DNA from: Actinomadura sp. KC216
GTDB lineage: Bacteria > Actinomycetota > Actinomycetes > Streptosporangiales > Streptosporangiaceae
Length of the DNA stretch: 37,134 bases
Assembly: GCF_004348535.1 (NCBI RefSeq)
Contig: NZ_SMJX01000053.1
Location: forward strand, 1 to 37,134
Reading direction: 5' to 3'
Numbering within the stretch: position 1 is the stretch's first letter; the number at the start of each line of letters is the position of its first letter. This document shows, piece after piece, positions 25,413 through 33,214 of this stretch. The position numbers and the translations under genes are program-made. The notes under the pieces were generated by a model. That model worked only from the letters and a program-made list of their open reading frames with translations. It searched no databases and was not told the origin of the DNA.

Positions 25413-26327
25413 TCAGCCGGTCAGCTGGTCCGCGGCGGCCAGCCAGCCGAGCCGGTCGGACATGCTCCGGGCGCAGGTGACGACGGCATGTACGTGATCG
25501 GAGTCGTCGGCCGCGCGCCACAGGATCGACCAGGGGTAGTACGAGACCGGGTCGGTGAGCGGGCGCCAGATGGTCCCCGGGAGGGCGGAGATGCAGGACG
25601 AGGGCACGCAGTACAGGCAGCGGCCGTGGGCGACCAGGGCGGCCGCGGCGTGGACGCTGTCGACGGTGCCCTCGTGCACCGTCGGGGTGAAGCCGGCGGC
25701 CCGGCACATCTCGACGGTGAACTGGTTGAACTCCGGCGCCTTCATCTCCTCGGCCAGCAGCAGCGGTTCACGGGCGAGGGCCTCGACCGGCACCGCGTCC
25801 AGGTCGGCGAACCGGTGCCCGCGAGGGACCAGGACTCCGAGACGGTCCAGGCGGAACAGGTGTGAGGCGACCCCGCTCGGCGCCAGCGCGGCGCGGCCGA
25901 TGCCCACGTCCAGGCGCCCGTCGACGAGCTGCTGATACTGCTCGGGGACGCCGACCTCCACCTGGTGGATCACCAGGTCCGGGTAGAGGGCCTGGGCCTC
26001 ATGGAGGATCTGTGGCATCGAGTCATAGCTGGAGTCGATGATGCCCACCCGCAACGCCGGGGAGGTGCCCTGCGCGGTCCGGGCGACCTGGGCGGCGCGC
26101 TCCACATGAGCGAGGATCTGCCGCGCCTCGACCAGGAACGCCGCGCCCGCCGGGGTCAGGGCGACGTAGTGGGTGGTGCGCTCCAGCAGCCGCACGCCCA
26201 GTTCCCGCTCCAGCCGCTGGATCTGCTGACTCAGCGCCGACTGGACGATGTGCTCGCGGGCCGCCGCGCGGCCGAAGTTGAGCTCCTTGGAAACGGCGAC
26301 GAAGTAGCGGAGCTGGCGCAGTTCCAC
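25413..26327 (-). CDS. LysR-family transcriptional regulator
   Basis: The 304-residue protein begins MELRQLRYFVAVSKELNFGR and carries the standard winged helix-turn-helix (SALSQQIQRLERELGVRLLE at about 31-50). A periplasmic-binding-protein-like effector domain follows from about residue 92 (LRVGIIDSSYDSMPQIL) to the end. LysR proteins usually activate a divergent target and bind a small effector. Here the gene directly upstream is on the same strand, so the target is unclear. The start is a GTG right behind AGGAG, with a very short spacing of 2 bases. The gene overlaps the end of the upstream frame by about 100 bases. Confidence 0.9.
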   Translation of the reverse strand: MELRQLRYFVAVSKELNFGRAAAREHIVQSALSQQIQRLERELGVRLLERTTHYVALTPAGAAFLVEARQILAHVERAAQVARTAQGTSPALRVGIIDSSYDSMPQILHEAQALYPDLVIHQVEVGVPEQYQQLVDGRLDVGIGRAALAPSGVASHLFRLDRLGVLVPRGHRFADLDAVPVEALAREPLLLAEEMKAPEFNQFTVEMCRAAGFTPTVHEGTVDSVHAAAALVAHGRCLYCVPSSCISALPGTIWRPLTDPVSYYPWSILWRAADDSDHVHAVVTCARSMSDRLGWLAAADQLTG

Positions 26328-26686
26328 ATCTCCTGCCTTCTGAGCTGGAACAGCGAGACCTGCTCGCAGGGCCCACCTCGCGGCGTGCTTTTAGAGGGTT
26401 CACTGATCCAGTGCCAGGCGCCCCTATCGTGCCGTGCACGGACGAGTTGCGCGCCGCTGGAATCGGCGAGCTCGGCGACCGCCCGGATCAGCTGACGATG
26501 GAAGTCATCGGGCAGGTGCGAGTCGGACGAGCCTTCCAGGAGGGACACGCTGACCTTGGCGTCGTCGCGGAGCTGCGCGGTCAGCCGCCCGGTCTCATCC
26601 AGGCGGAGCATCACGATCGCATCGGCGCGAACGATGTCATGGCCGCCGCTGGCGGCGACCCACACCTCGGTCACCGTTCCGCTCAT
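26231..26686 (-). CDS. Small hypothetical protein overlapping the LysR gene
   Basis: The ATG at 26686 is preceded by GGAGGTGAG with good spacing. The first 100 residues (VTEVWVAASGGHDIVRADAI, then VMLRLDETGRLTAQLRDD, then FHRQLIRAVAELAD and GAWHWI) look like a folded alpha/beta protein with actinomycete codon use. I do not recognise the family. The last about 35 residues are out of character (Ser/Arg-rich) and lie inside the LysR gene in another frame. The true stop may have been lost, leaving a run-on into LysR, or the overlap may couple translation of the two genes. Confidence 0.65.
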   Translation of the reverse strand: MSGTVTEVWVAASGGHDIVRADAIVMLRLDETGRLTAQLRDDAKVSVSLLEGSSDSHLPDDFHRQLIRAVAELADSSGAQLVRARHDRGAWHWISEPSKSTPRGGPCEQVSLFQLRRQEMWNCASSATSSPFPRSSTSAARRPASTSSSRR

Positions 26687-27119
26687 GGACCTCACCTCCC
26701 CGCTCCCGGCAATCCGCAGGACCACCACCCAACATAAACGGTTCGACATCCCATCCGTCAGAATCGCGACGACGACATGCGGCCCAGACGGGCGGCCCGG
26801 GGTCACGACCACCGTCGGCGGTTATCGCCCCCGCTGATCGAGCTTGCTCGGATCGCCCGTTACGACCGGCCGGAGATCGCGCTCAACTGGTAGTAGGCGC
26901 TTATCCACGCGTCGGAGTTCGGAGCGGAAGATCACGACCACGATCGTGCCCAGAGGCGACATCCCCAAGGGCATGCCGATCTTGGCCCAGGACCTCAGGT
27001 CCGACTTACTGCGTCGGCGGGTACTGCATCGCCTGCGCGCCGTCGGCGGTCCACCGCGTCCGGAACTGGAGTACTGACCCAATGGCAGCGCGTGGCGGTT
27101 CTTAGAAAGGGGGCTCTCG
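26687..27119. other. Intergenic stretch without supported gene
   Basis: No gene is supported. A minus-strand frame contains a hydrophobic run (GMSPLGTIVVVIFRSELRR) and a plus-strand frame contains IELARIARYDRPEIALNW followed by a stop. Both look like pieces of broken genes. AAAGGGGG at the end is the ribosome-binding site of the next gene. Confidence 0.35.
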
Positions 27120-27437
27120 ATGAACCACGAAATGAGAGTCCAAATCATGACCTCGAGCGTGCCGACCAGCCCGAACGGGTCGGCACCACATTGTGAGCAT
27201 GTGGACGGGCTGGCGCCTGTCACTCCCCGATCGCGCGGCTGCACGATGTGTGAGGCGCGAGGAGGCGGGTGGACGGCCCTCCGGATCTGTTTGACCTGCG
27301 GCTGGGTGGCGTGTTCCGACGACTCGCCGAACCGGCACGCACAAGCGCATTACCAGGAGACCGACCATCCGCTGGCCGCCGCGATGGGACCGGGATCCAC
27401 CTGGCGATGGTGCTACGTCCACGAACGTCTGGTCTGA
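27120..27437 (+). CDS. UBP-type zinc finger protein
   Basis: This 105-residue protein has the complete metal-ligand pattern of ubiquitin-protease-type zinc fingers: C25 and H27, C41 and C44 (CTMC), C57 and C60 (CLTC), C65, then H73, H77 and H83. The fold is eukaryote-like but common as a stand-alone domain in actinomycetes, where the partner is unknown. The pocket residues around RICLTCGWVACSD are kept. The ATG follows AAAGGGGG with 6 bases spacing. The first 20 residues are probably disordered. Confidence 0.88.
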   Translation: MNHEMRVQIMTSSVPTSPNGSAPHCEHVDGLAPVTPRSRGCTMCEARGGGWTALRICLTCGWVACSDDSPNRHAQAHYQETDHPLAAAMGPGSTWRWCYVHERLV

Positions 27438-27790
27438 CTCCGGCCAAGCTCCGGCGGTCGACGGCGCCGCCGGCTGAGCCGCCGCAACTTGAGCGGCGCC
27501 CACGATTTGAACGGGCGATCCGCGGCATTTGTGGCGACGCCCGCCCGCTCCCGGCTCCACGCTCGGCGTCCTAGTCCGGCTGGTGGCGTCCAACCGGTCA
27601 TCTCCCGGGGAGAAGGCACGTTCCGAAAACGGCTGTTTCCCCCGCCGCCGGGGGAAGGGTTGAATGAAGAATGAACGGGCATGCCGGCCCGATGGCCGTT
27701 TCTTGTGGCGCATTGGGGCCGCTGCTTCGACCGGTTCGGAAGACCGATCCTGGCAGTCACCGAATTCATGGCTCGTCGAGGAGTTCGGTC
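27438..27790. other. Intergenic stretch with hairpin and duplicated glsB upstream region
   Basis: No gene. It holds a 7-bp GC-rich hairpin (27637-27656) and, from about 27700, a copy of the sequence found before glsB, including the box CGACCGGTTCGGAAGACCG at 27728-27746. The box probably belongs to a promoter or operator shared by both copies. Confidence 0.5.
27637..27656. terminator. GC-rich hairpin, possible terminator
   Basis: TTCCCCC at 27637-27643 pairs with GGGGGAA at 27650-27656 across a 6-base loop. There is no T-run after it, as is common for actinomycete terminators. It lies 200 bases after the zinc finger gene. Confidence 0.4.
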
Positions 27791-27844
27791 ATGGACATCA
27801 TCGTCTGGATCATTCAGCTGAGTTCGCCGAAGGGCGGTGTGTGA
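27791..27844 (+). pseudogene. 17-codon GlsB N-terminal remnant (possible leader peptide)
   Basis: MDIIVWIIQLSSPKGGV, then TGA, is the first 8 residues of a GlsB-like protein followed by unrelated codons. The ribosome-binding site and about 90 upstream bases are those of the glsB copy at 23962. The TGA overlaps the ATG of the DUF6458 gene (TGATG). The remnant may therefore deliver ribosomes to the next gene by coupled translation. Confidence 0.65.
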
Positions 27845-28164
27845 TGCCCATAGCGGGCGGCGTCGCCCTCCTGACGATCGGCGCGATCCTCACTTTCGCC
27901 GTCACGGGGTCCATACGAGGAATCGATCTGCACGCGGTGGGCACCATCTTGATGGCCGCCGGTGCGGCCCTGCTGCTGCTTCCGCTGGTCATGCGCGGCA
28001 TGTCGCCCCCGAAGCGATGGTCCGCCCGCAGCCGCCAGGACGCCATCGACGAAGCGGACGACAAGCGGCGGAACTCCGCCGCGCCGCCGCACCGCGACAG
28101 CCCGCCCGACGCTGACGGTCCACCCCGCCAAGACCGCGCCCGGCCGCGACGTAGCCGACGCTAG
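27844..28164 (+). CDS. DUF6458-family small membrane protein
   Basis: This 106-residue protein begins MPIAGGVALLTIGAILTFAV and continues GIDLHAVGTILMAAGAALLL. This is the two-helix pattern of DUF6458 proteins, with a short extracytoplasmic loop containing IDLHAVG. The C-terminal half is hydrophilic and rich in Asp, Arg and Pro, so it is likely disordered and cytosolic. A GTG at 27841 gives one extra residue. The own ribosome-binding site is weak, so expression may depend on the overlapping GlsB remnant. Function is unknown; such proteins are common in actinomycete envelope and stress clusters. Confidence 0.75.
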   Translation: MPIAGGVALLTIGAILTFAVTGSIRGIDLHAVGTILMAAGAALLLLPLVMRGMSPPKRWSARSRQDAIDEADDKRRNSAAPPHRDSPPDADGPPRQDRARPRRSRR

Positions 28165-28178
28165 ACCAAGGTGCCCGC

Positions 28179-28343
28179 ATGAACATCGCCGGTGAACACC
28201 ACCTGGAAGGTCCTGCGGCTGGGCCCGGCCCGCGAAGGTTCGTGGAAGCGCCGTCCCTGCGCAGCGGTCCGCCGCACTCGCGGCGCCCGGCTGTCGCCCG
28301 AGTCCGGTGCCCGTGCCCTGGCCCGACAAGAGGTGCCCGATGA
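28179..28343 (+). CDS. Small hypothetical ORF (54 aa)
   Basis: ATG 28179 follows AAGGTGCCCGC, and the frame ends at a TGA that overlaps the next ATG by 4 bp (ATGA). The product is 54 residues, rich in Pro, Arg and Gly with no recognisable motif. The tight overlap and the similar leader (AGGTGCCCG before both starts) favour translation, but composition alone could give an open frame here. Confidence 0.3.
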   Translation: MNIAGEHHLEGPAAGPGPRRFVEAPSLRSGPPHSRRPAVARVRCPCPGPTRGAR

Positions 28344-28453
28344 CCATGAGAGATGAATACCTGCGGCTGATGAGGGGGCTTATCGGCGGCATGGCCATTG
28401 CGGTGGCCCTCGTCTGCGCGCTCATCACGGCGGTCGCCATCGTCGTCTCCTGA
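28340..28453 (+). CDS. 37-residue single-helix membrane protein
   Basis: The ATG follows GAGGTGCCCG. The peptide MTMRDEYLRLMRGLIGGMAI continues into VALVCALITAVAIVVS and then a TGA. It has a charged N-terminus and one long transmembrane helix. Such mini-proteins occur beside stress-membrane genes in actinomycetes. Function is unknown. Confidence 0.6.
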   Translation: MTMRDEYLRLMRGLIGGMAIAVALVCALITAVAIVVS

Positions 28454-28764
28454 CGCGGCCGGGGGGGAGGGAACCACGACGTGAAGATGGCCTGAACACT
28501 GGGCTGGTCACGCGGGCCCTGTTTCCGGTGATGGGGTCACCGGTCGGCGGTGGCGGATATGGCCGGCCGCTGCCCGCCCGGTCGGCAACCGTCACCGGCC
28601 GGCGCGCGGGCGGGGTGGCGTGGCGGCTTCGGCTCCCGTGCGGGTGCGGGGCCCCCGATCAGGATCGGGCCCGGACCGGGACGCCCGGCCGTATGGTCGG
28701 ACGTCGCGGAACCGGGCGCGGTTCGGCTGGATCGCCTCGGGCTGCAACCAGCGCGATTCGCCGG
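28454..28764. other. Intergenic stretch without gene
   Basis: This stretch lies between the mini-membrane gene and the end of the convergent STAS gene. The sequence is Gly/Arg-coding and very GC-rich in all frames. I see no motif, terminator or start signal. Confidence 0.4.
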
Positions 28765-29184
28765 TTATACAGCGATCTCAGCGTGGATGTCCGGGGTGGA
28801 GTGGACGGTGAGGACGCGGTCGAACGCGGTGAGGCGAAGCTGCGCGGCGACCTGGGGGCCCGGGGCGGCGAGGCGTACGGTGACGCCGAGCCCCGCGGCG
28901 CGGCGCTGGATGCCGACCAGTACGGCCAGTCCGGCCGTGTCGGCGGTCGCCACCTCCCTCAGGTCGAGGATCAGCAGGCGGCCGCTGTAGCGCAACACGC
29001 CGATCAGGTGCTCGCGCAGCGCTGGAGCGGCGGCGCCGTCCAGGGCGCCCGACAACGCGACGATGGTGTGGCCGGGGCGCCGGTGGGCGGGCATCCTCAC
29101 TTCGTCGGGGGGGCGGACAAGGCCCGCGGTGACGGACGTGAGGGCGGGCACGGTGGCGGGCACGGTGGCGGTGAGCGTGGTCAT
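28765..29184 (-). CDS. STAS-domain anti-sigma factor antagonist
   Basis: This 139-residue single-domain STAS protein has strand GHTIVALSGALDGAAAPALR at about 38-57 and LLILDLREVATADTAGLAVL with the control site. The usual DSSG motif reads DTAG, so Thr would be the phosphorylated residue. Such proteins bind anti-sigma kinases and free a stress sigma factor. GGAG lies about 8 bases before the ATG. The gene precedes no kinase of the RsbW type in this window, so its partner lies elsewhere. Confidence 0.85.
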   Translation of the reverse strand: MTTLTATVPATVPALTSVTAGLVRPPDEVRMPAHRRPGHTIVALSGALDGAAAPALREHLIGVLRYSGRLLILDLREVATADTAGLAVLVGIQRRAAGLGVTVRLAAPGPQVAAQLRLTAFDRVLTVHSTPDIHAEIAV

Positions 29185-29261
29185 AGCGATCTCCGATCAC
29201 TGGTGGGCGGGCGCGCCGCCCCGGACGGCCGGATGACGGGCCGACCGGGCGGCGGAGCGGA

Positions 29262-29840
29262 TCAATGTGCCGCGAGGCGTTCCTGCAGTCGTCCGCCCTC
29301 GGATTCCCAGACGCTCTCGGAGACCGTCTGGGCGCCGGCCCGGCCCGGCCGGCCGGGTGGCGCGGCGAGGGCGGCGAGCAGATCCGGGGTGTGCAGGAAG
29401 TTGTGCGGGTGGGAGGCCAGCTCCATCGACGCCTCGGCCTCGGCCTGGGGGGTGGCGGCCGGGACGGTGAGCAGGTCCACGCGCCGGCCGTCGGCGTGGA
29501 TCGCGGTGAGCAGCCCGGAGGGCAGGGAGCCGAACCAGCTCAGCCGCACCACCCGGGTGTCGGCCGGGCCGTCGACGCGCAGCCTGCGGGGGCGGCTGTC
29601 CCAGTCGTCCACCCGGAGCAGGACGTGGGTGATGGGACGCTGGTCGTCGATGGGGCCGTGGTCTCGCAGGGCCAGGATCAAGCCCGGCAGTTCGGCGACC
29701 GGGTCGGCCGAGCGGGGCCACCAGGCGCCGTCCAGCACGGGCCGCGCCGAACCGGGAAGGGCCGCGGGGCGCAGCCGCAGCCGGGGAGTCGAGGGCGGTG
29801 ACAGGCTGATCGTGGTGCGGCGTTCGGTGGTTGACCACAT
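29262..29840 (-). CDS. DUF5994-family protein
   Basis: The ATG at 29840 follows AAGGAAGG at 8 bases. The product is 192 residues. RLRLRPAALPGSARPVLDGA, then WWPRSADPVAELPGLILAL, and later VRLSWFGSLPSG and RVDLLTVPA are hallmarks of DUF5994, an actinomycete protein of unknown function often encoded near STAS and other stress genes. No membrane segments are present. It is transcribed towards the STAS gene with a 77-base gap and could share its mRNA. Confidence 0.85.
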   Translation of the reverse strand: MWSTTERRTTISLSPPSTPRLRLRPAALPGSARPVLDGAWWPRSADPVAELPGLILALRDHGPIDDQRPITHVLLRVDDWDSRPRRLRVDGPADTRVVRLSWFGSLPSGLLTAIHADGRRVDLLTVPAATPQAEAEASMELASHPHNFLHTPDLLAALAAPPGRPGRAGAQTVSESVWESEGGRLQERLAAH

Positions 29841-29887
29841 GGCAGGCGCCTTCCTTGGGCTTCCGATCGAAGTGGTGGGTCGGATTC

Positions 29888-30250
29888 TCAGCGGAGGCGC
29901 TTGCGGGTCAGCGGGCGCAGTTGCGTGAGGCGGGCCATGCCCAGGAGCAAAGTGACCGCTATCCCAGCGGCCATGGCGGCCATGAGCACGACCGCCTGTG
30001 GCAGGACGCCGCTCATCCCGGCGAAGGAGATCCGCACATCGCCGGTGTTGCTCACCACGAGAACCATGAAGAGAATCAAGATGGCCGCGACAGCCCACAG
30101 CTCGGGCCACGCCACGCTCGTGCGGGCCGCCTGCACCGTTCGCGCCGACGGCGGCGACTTGTGCCGATCGGGGACTCTGGGGCCAGGTGGTCTGAGCTGG
30201 GACACCGAGCCGGTCTGGCCGTTGGCGCGCGGCTTGTGCGAGGTCTGCAT
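29888..30250 (-). CDS. LapA-like (DUF1049) membrane protein
   Basis: This 120-residue protein has a hydrophilic N-terminal 45 residues and then two membrane helices, LWAVAAILILFMVLVVSNTG and VLMAAMAAGIAVTLLLGMAR. Between them is VRISFAGMSGVLP, which matches the LapA/DUF1049 pattern (small residue, hydrophobic strand, second helix). GGGGGAG directly precedes the ATG. The role in Gram-positive bacteria is unknown. It lies 47 bases upstream of the DUF5994 gene, suggesting a three-gene minus-strand operon with the STAS gene. Confidence 0.75.
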   Translation of the reverse strand: MQTSHKPRANGQTGSVSQLRPPGPRVPDRHKSPPSARTVQAARTSVAWPELWAVAAILILFMVLVVSNTGDVRISFAGMSGVLPQAVVLMAAMAAGIAVTLLLGMARLTQLRPLTRKRLR

Positions 30251-30816
30251 GGCTCCCCCTCTCCGGGGGGCGGGCCGGTGTGACGGGTCAGCCCTCAGAA
30301 CGGGATGTCGTCGTTTACCGGATACTTTTATTCTACGCGAATTATTGCCGAAATACGGAAAACAGAAATAGTTTCCGGGGATTCACTCACACATCGGGGC
30401 CGTTGAGACCCCTGCGCGAGAAACCCGCTCCATTTCAGCCGATTTCCGGTCGAGCCGACGAGTTATCAGTGCGAGTGATGGGTTGTGCATGGATTGGCTG
30501 TGTCCGTCCTCGGGTCACCGCGCTTGGGTGGACGATGCCGGCCCGCACTGCCGGGGGAGATTGGGCCGGAGGTTCCAGGGCCGTCCGCTCCTCCCCGAGC
30601 CGGCGGCCCTGGACCAGCCCGCCCGTCGTGAACGAGGGCGGCACGATCGCTGAGCTGCGCAGGTGAACCTGAGTAGGCCCCACATCCTCGACCTCAGCGT
30701 CGACAGCACAGTCACCCCCGGCTGCGCAAAGCCGCCAGGAATCGCCCGAGCTGGGACGAGTTGGACGACGAAGCCGGGGGATCCTGAACCCATCGGTCCC
30801 AGTGGAAGGAGCCATG
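30251..30816. other. Long intergenic region with an AT-rich island
   Basis: No gene is supported. Bases 30305-30385 are strikingly AT-rich (atacttttattctacgc and surroundings) compared with the about 70 percent GC around them. They probably hold the promoter of the minus-strand LapA-like operon. The rest shows open frames without start signals. Confidence 0.5.
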
Positions 30817-31173
30817 ATGATCCAACTGGCTGACATCCGGGAATGGCGCACCCACACCGTCCTCGACTCCGGCGGACACAAGATCGGCACACTGGAGTCG
30901 GTCTACGTCGACACCAGCACCGACGAACCCGCGATGGCCACCGTGCGGATCGGCCTGCCCACCCGCCACCGGCTGACCTTCGTTCCGCTGGACGGTGCGA
31001 CCGCCGGGCCCGGCTACGTGCGAGTCGCCCACGACAAGGCGCTGGTCAAGCACTGCCCGGCGATCGGCACCGATGACGTCCTGCCCGCCGAGGACGAGAA
31101 AGCCGTCTTCCGGCACTACGGCCTTGACTACCAGCCCGGCGCCGGCGGCGAACGCCGGCTCGCCCGCCGCTGA
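30817..31173 (+). CDS. PRC-barrel domain protein
   Basis: From ATG 30817 (AAGGAG 5 bases upstream) the product is 118 residues. IREWRTHTVLDSGGHKIGTL, then ESVYVDTSTDEPAMATVRIG, is the PRC-barrel opening, followed by FVPLDGATAGPGYVRVAHDK. PRC-barrel proteins bind RNA or other proteins, and in actinomycetes are frequent in stress clusters. An ATG 3 bases upstream and a GTG at 30802 are in frame but less well spaced. The tail (YGLDYQPGAGGERR) is short and lacks the DUF2382 domain often fused to it. Confidence 0.85.
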   Translation: MIQLADIREWRTHTVLDSGGHKIGTLESVYVDTSTDEPAMATVRIGLPTRHRLTFVPLDGATAGPGYVRVAHDKALVKHCPAIGTDDVLPAEDEKAVFRHYGLDYQPGAGGERRLARR

Positions 31174-31203
31174 CCGCTCCGTCCCCGACCGAACGGGCAC
31201 ACC

Positions 31204-31371
31204 ATGATGCTCCTCTTCCTCCTTGTGGTCATCGTCGCGCTGGTGCTGGCCATCATCGGCATCCTCGTCGAGGGCCTGTTCTACCTGCTCATCATCGGCG
31301 CCATCATCCTCATCGCCGATGTGGCGCTCCTGGCCCTGCGTTCGACCAGGCGCCGGCGACCGCTCCGCTGA
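31204..31371 (+). CDS. 55-residue hydrophobic membrane protein
   Basis: MMLLFLLVVIVALVLAIIGI and LVEGLFYLLIIGAIILIADV give two membrane helices, with a short Arg-rich cytosolic tail (RSTRRRRPLR). The gene sits 30 bases after the PRC-barrel gene and is probably co-transcribed. The ribosome-binding site is weak. The family is widespread and unnamed. Confidence 0.7.
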   Translation: MMLLFLLVVIVALVLAIIGILVEGLFYLLIIGAIILIADVALLALRSTRRRRPLR

Positions 31372-31410
31372 CGCGCCCGCCGCAGGGGCGGTCCGGATAG
31401 CGGCCCTGTG

Positions 31411-32391
31411 TCAGTCCGGGTCGTCGCGTCGAGGTGGGTCGAAGTCGACGTCGACGTTCTCGAAGCCTTTGTGGCGTTCGGTCTCGGCGTAGGAGGTGTA
31501 GGCGCGCCGGTCTCCGACGGTCAGCTCGACGTTGTCGGTGAAGGGCGTCAGCAGGCTACGGGGCCACAACCGCCGCTCACGGACGACGTTGATCTCGGCG
31601 CTCAGCACGAAGATGACCGCGCCCAGATAGATCCACGTCAGCAGGCCGAGCACGATGCCGAACATGCCGTAGGTGGCACTGGCGCCCTTGAGCATGTGAC
31701 CGAGCAGGAACGCCCCGCCCCATTGAACGAGCTGCCAGACCAGGGCCGCGGTGATCGCCCCTGTCCGGACCTGCGCGATGGTGAGCCGCCGGGCGGTCAG
31801 CACCCGGAAGGCCACCGTGAACAGCACGACGTTGAGGATGACGGCCGCCACGATGGCCGCCGCCCGCACACCGGCGCCGAAGGCGCCCCCGGACGCGGTC
31901 ACGGCCGACAGCAGCGTGGTCACCAGGATCACCGCACCGCCGACCGCCAGCAGCACCAGGCTGCGCACCCTGGCGGCGACGGGGTTCGGCCGGGAGTTGC
32001 GCGGAACTCCCCATATCTTGTTCAGGGCGTTCTGGGTGGCCTGCACGACGCCCAGCCCGCCGAACAGACTGCCCACGACGCCCGTGACCAGACCCAGGAA
32101 ACTGCCGTGGAAGGAATGAATGTTCGCACCGATCTGGTCCCCGATCACCGGGAACTGCGCAAGCGCCGAATCCAGCACGCGTTCCTGCAGCCCCGGGCTG
32201 CCCTCCAAGGCGAACCCCAGAGCGGTGACCAGCAACAGCAGCAACGGGAACAGCGACAGGAACCCGTAAAAGGTGATCAACGCCGTGAGATATCCGCCCT
32301 GGTCGTCCACGAACTTGTACACCACCGCCAGCGGCAGACCAGCCCAACGATGCCGCCTCTGATAAGCGTCCACGCGGCCGACCATTCCCAC
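31411..32391 (-). CDS. YihY/BrkB-family membrane protein
   Basis: This 326-residue protein has about six membrane helices. GYLTALITFYGFLSLFPLLL is the typical first helix, then GSLFGGLGVVQATQNALNKI, and towards the end TYGMFGIVLGLLTWIYLGAV. These are diagnostic of the YihY/BrkB (formerly RNase BN) family, whose function is unclear but membrane-related. The tail (TSYAETERHKGFENVDVDFD) is hydrophilic. AAGAAGGG lies just before the GTG. It converges with the 55-residue gene. Confidence 0.9.
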   Translation of the reverse strand: MGMVGRVDAYQRRHRWAGLPLAVVYKFVDDQGGYLTALITFYGFLSLFPLLLLLVTALGFALEGSPGLQERVLDSALAQFPVIGDQIGANIHSFHGSFLGLVTGVVGSLFGGLGVVQATQNALNKIWGVPRNSRPNPVAARVRSLVLLAVGGAVILVTTLLSAVTASGGAFGAGVRAAAIVAAVILNVVLFTVAFRVLTARRLTIAQVRTGAITAALVWQLVQWGGAFLLGHMLKGASATYGMFGIVLGLLTWIYLGAVIFVLSAEINVVRERRLWPRSLLTPFTDNVELTVGDRRAYTSYAETERHKGFENVDVDFDPPRRDDPD

Positions 32392-32728
32392 ACCGCCCTT
32401 CTTCCCTCAGCAGCGCTCACCCAACGCTCAACCGCCCGGTCCCGGCAAGCGGCCGCCCCCTGTCCGGCCGGCAACGTACGACAGCAAGTAGCCGCGCCTC
32501 GGCCACGTCCAACGGGAGGAAGCTGGCCGCGACCTGGACGGGCCAGCACCTCGGTCGTTTCTCGAATGCCCAGCCGCTCGGCGACCGCTGGCGCTCCGTA
32601 GTGAACGGGTCGCGGGATTAGACCGCAGGTCGTGCGCGGCCTATGCTGCGTGCGACGGCGGCAGTCGTCTGTAGGCCGCTCCGGACCCTGGCGGCGTAGG
32701 GTGCATACGCTCCAGGGAAGTGGCTGTC
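32392..32728. other. Gap containing a GntR remnant
   Basis: Apart from the GntR/UTRA fragment at about 32460-32620 (listed separately), only the promoter and ribosome-binding region (CAGGGAAG) of the next STAS gene is expected here. Confidence 0.4.
32460..32620 (-). pseudogene. GntR-family regulator fragment (UTRA domain)
   Basis: The minus strand reads APAVAERLGIRETTEVLA and then, after a one-base shift, VQVAASFLPLDVAEARLL. Both match the UTRA ligand-binding domain of GntR/HutC regulators (VAERLGI..GTEV and SYLPLDVAEG). The helix-turn-helix and the rest are absent. It is a decayed piece. Confidence 0.6.
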
Positions 32729-33214
32729 ATGACGGCATTCGAACCCTCACCCCTACCCTCCGTTCCACAGGCGGTACGGACGCGGCTGGACACCACGATC
32801 GGCGACCGCGTCCGAACCGGGCCGCAGGTCAGTCTCCGGCGGACGGACGTCGACTGCGGTGCCGAGTCGACGGCGACGATGCTGGCACTCGCCGGGGAGA
32901 TCGATGCCTCCAACAGCGCCTGGCTGACCGTCCGGCTCAGCGCCATGATCACCAGCGCGTCCACCGGCCACGCCGGCGCCGCGCCGAGCAGTGGTGTGGT
33001 CATCGACCTCAGGCGCGTCAGGTTCTGCGACGCCAGCGGTATCACTGCCCTGGTCAAGGCGTTCAAATATGCCCAGGACAAGCACCTGGTCCTTGAACTG
33101 GCCGGAGCCACGGGACGGGTCGACCGCATCCTTCGCCTCACCGGCATCGACGACGTCCTCACCCTGTATCCAGAGCCGGCGGACGCGTTGAAGGCGTTGT
33201 GCAGCCGAACGTGA
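32729..33214 (+). CDS. STAS-domain anti-sigma factor antagonist
   Basis: The ATG at 32729 has CAGGGAAG 9 bases upstream. The product is 161 residues. MLALAGEIDASNSAWLTVRL is the STAS opening, and VVIDLRRVRFCDASGITALV holds the control motif DASG with a Ser at the phosphorylation position. About 50 extra residues form a charged N-terminal leader. It is likely an RsbV/SpoIIAA-type switch for a stress sigma factor. Its partners are not in this window. Confidence 0.85.
   Translation: MTAFEPSPLPSVPQAVRTRLDTTIGDRVRTGPQVSLRRTDVDCGAESTATMLALAGEIDASNSAWLTVRLSAMITSASTGHAGAAPSSGVVIDLRRVRFCDASGITALVKAFKYAQDKHLVLELAGATGRVDRILRLTGIDDVLTLYPEPADALKALCSRT

Noticed and set aside
28528..29928. Plus-strand 466-codon open frame across the STAS and DUF5994 genes
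   Set aside because: It covers two well-supported minus-strand genes and an intergenic region, and its composition is Arg/Gly/Ser-rich.
31408..32601. Plus-strand 397-codon open frame opposite the YihY gene
   Set aside because: Antisense shadow with Gln/His/Asp-rich composition from reversed hydrophobic codons.
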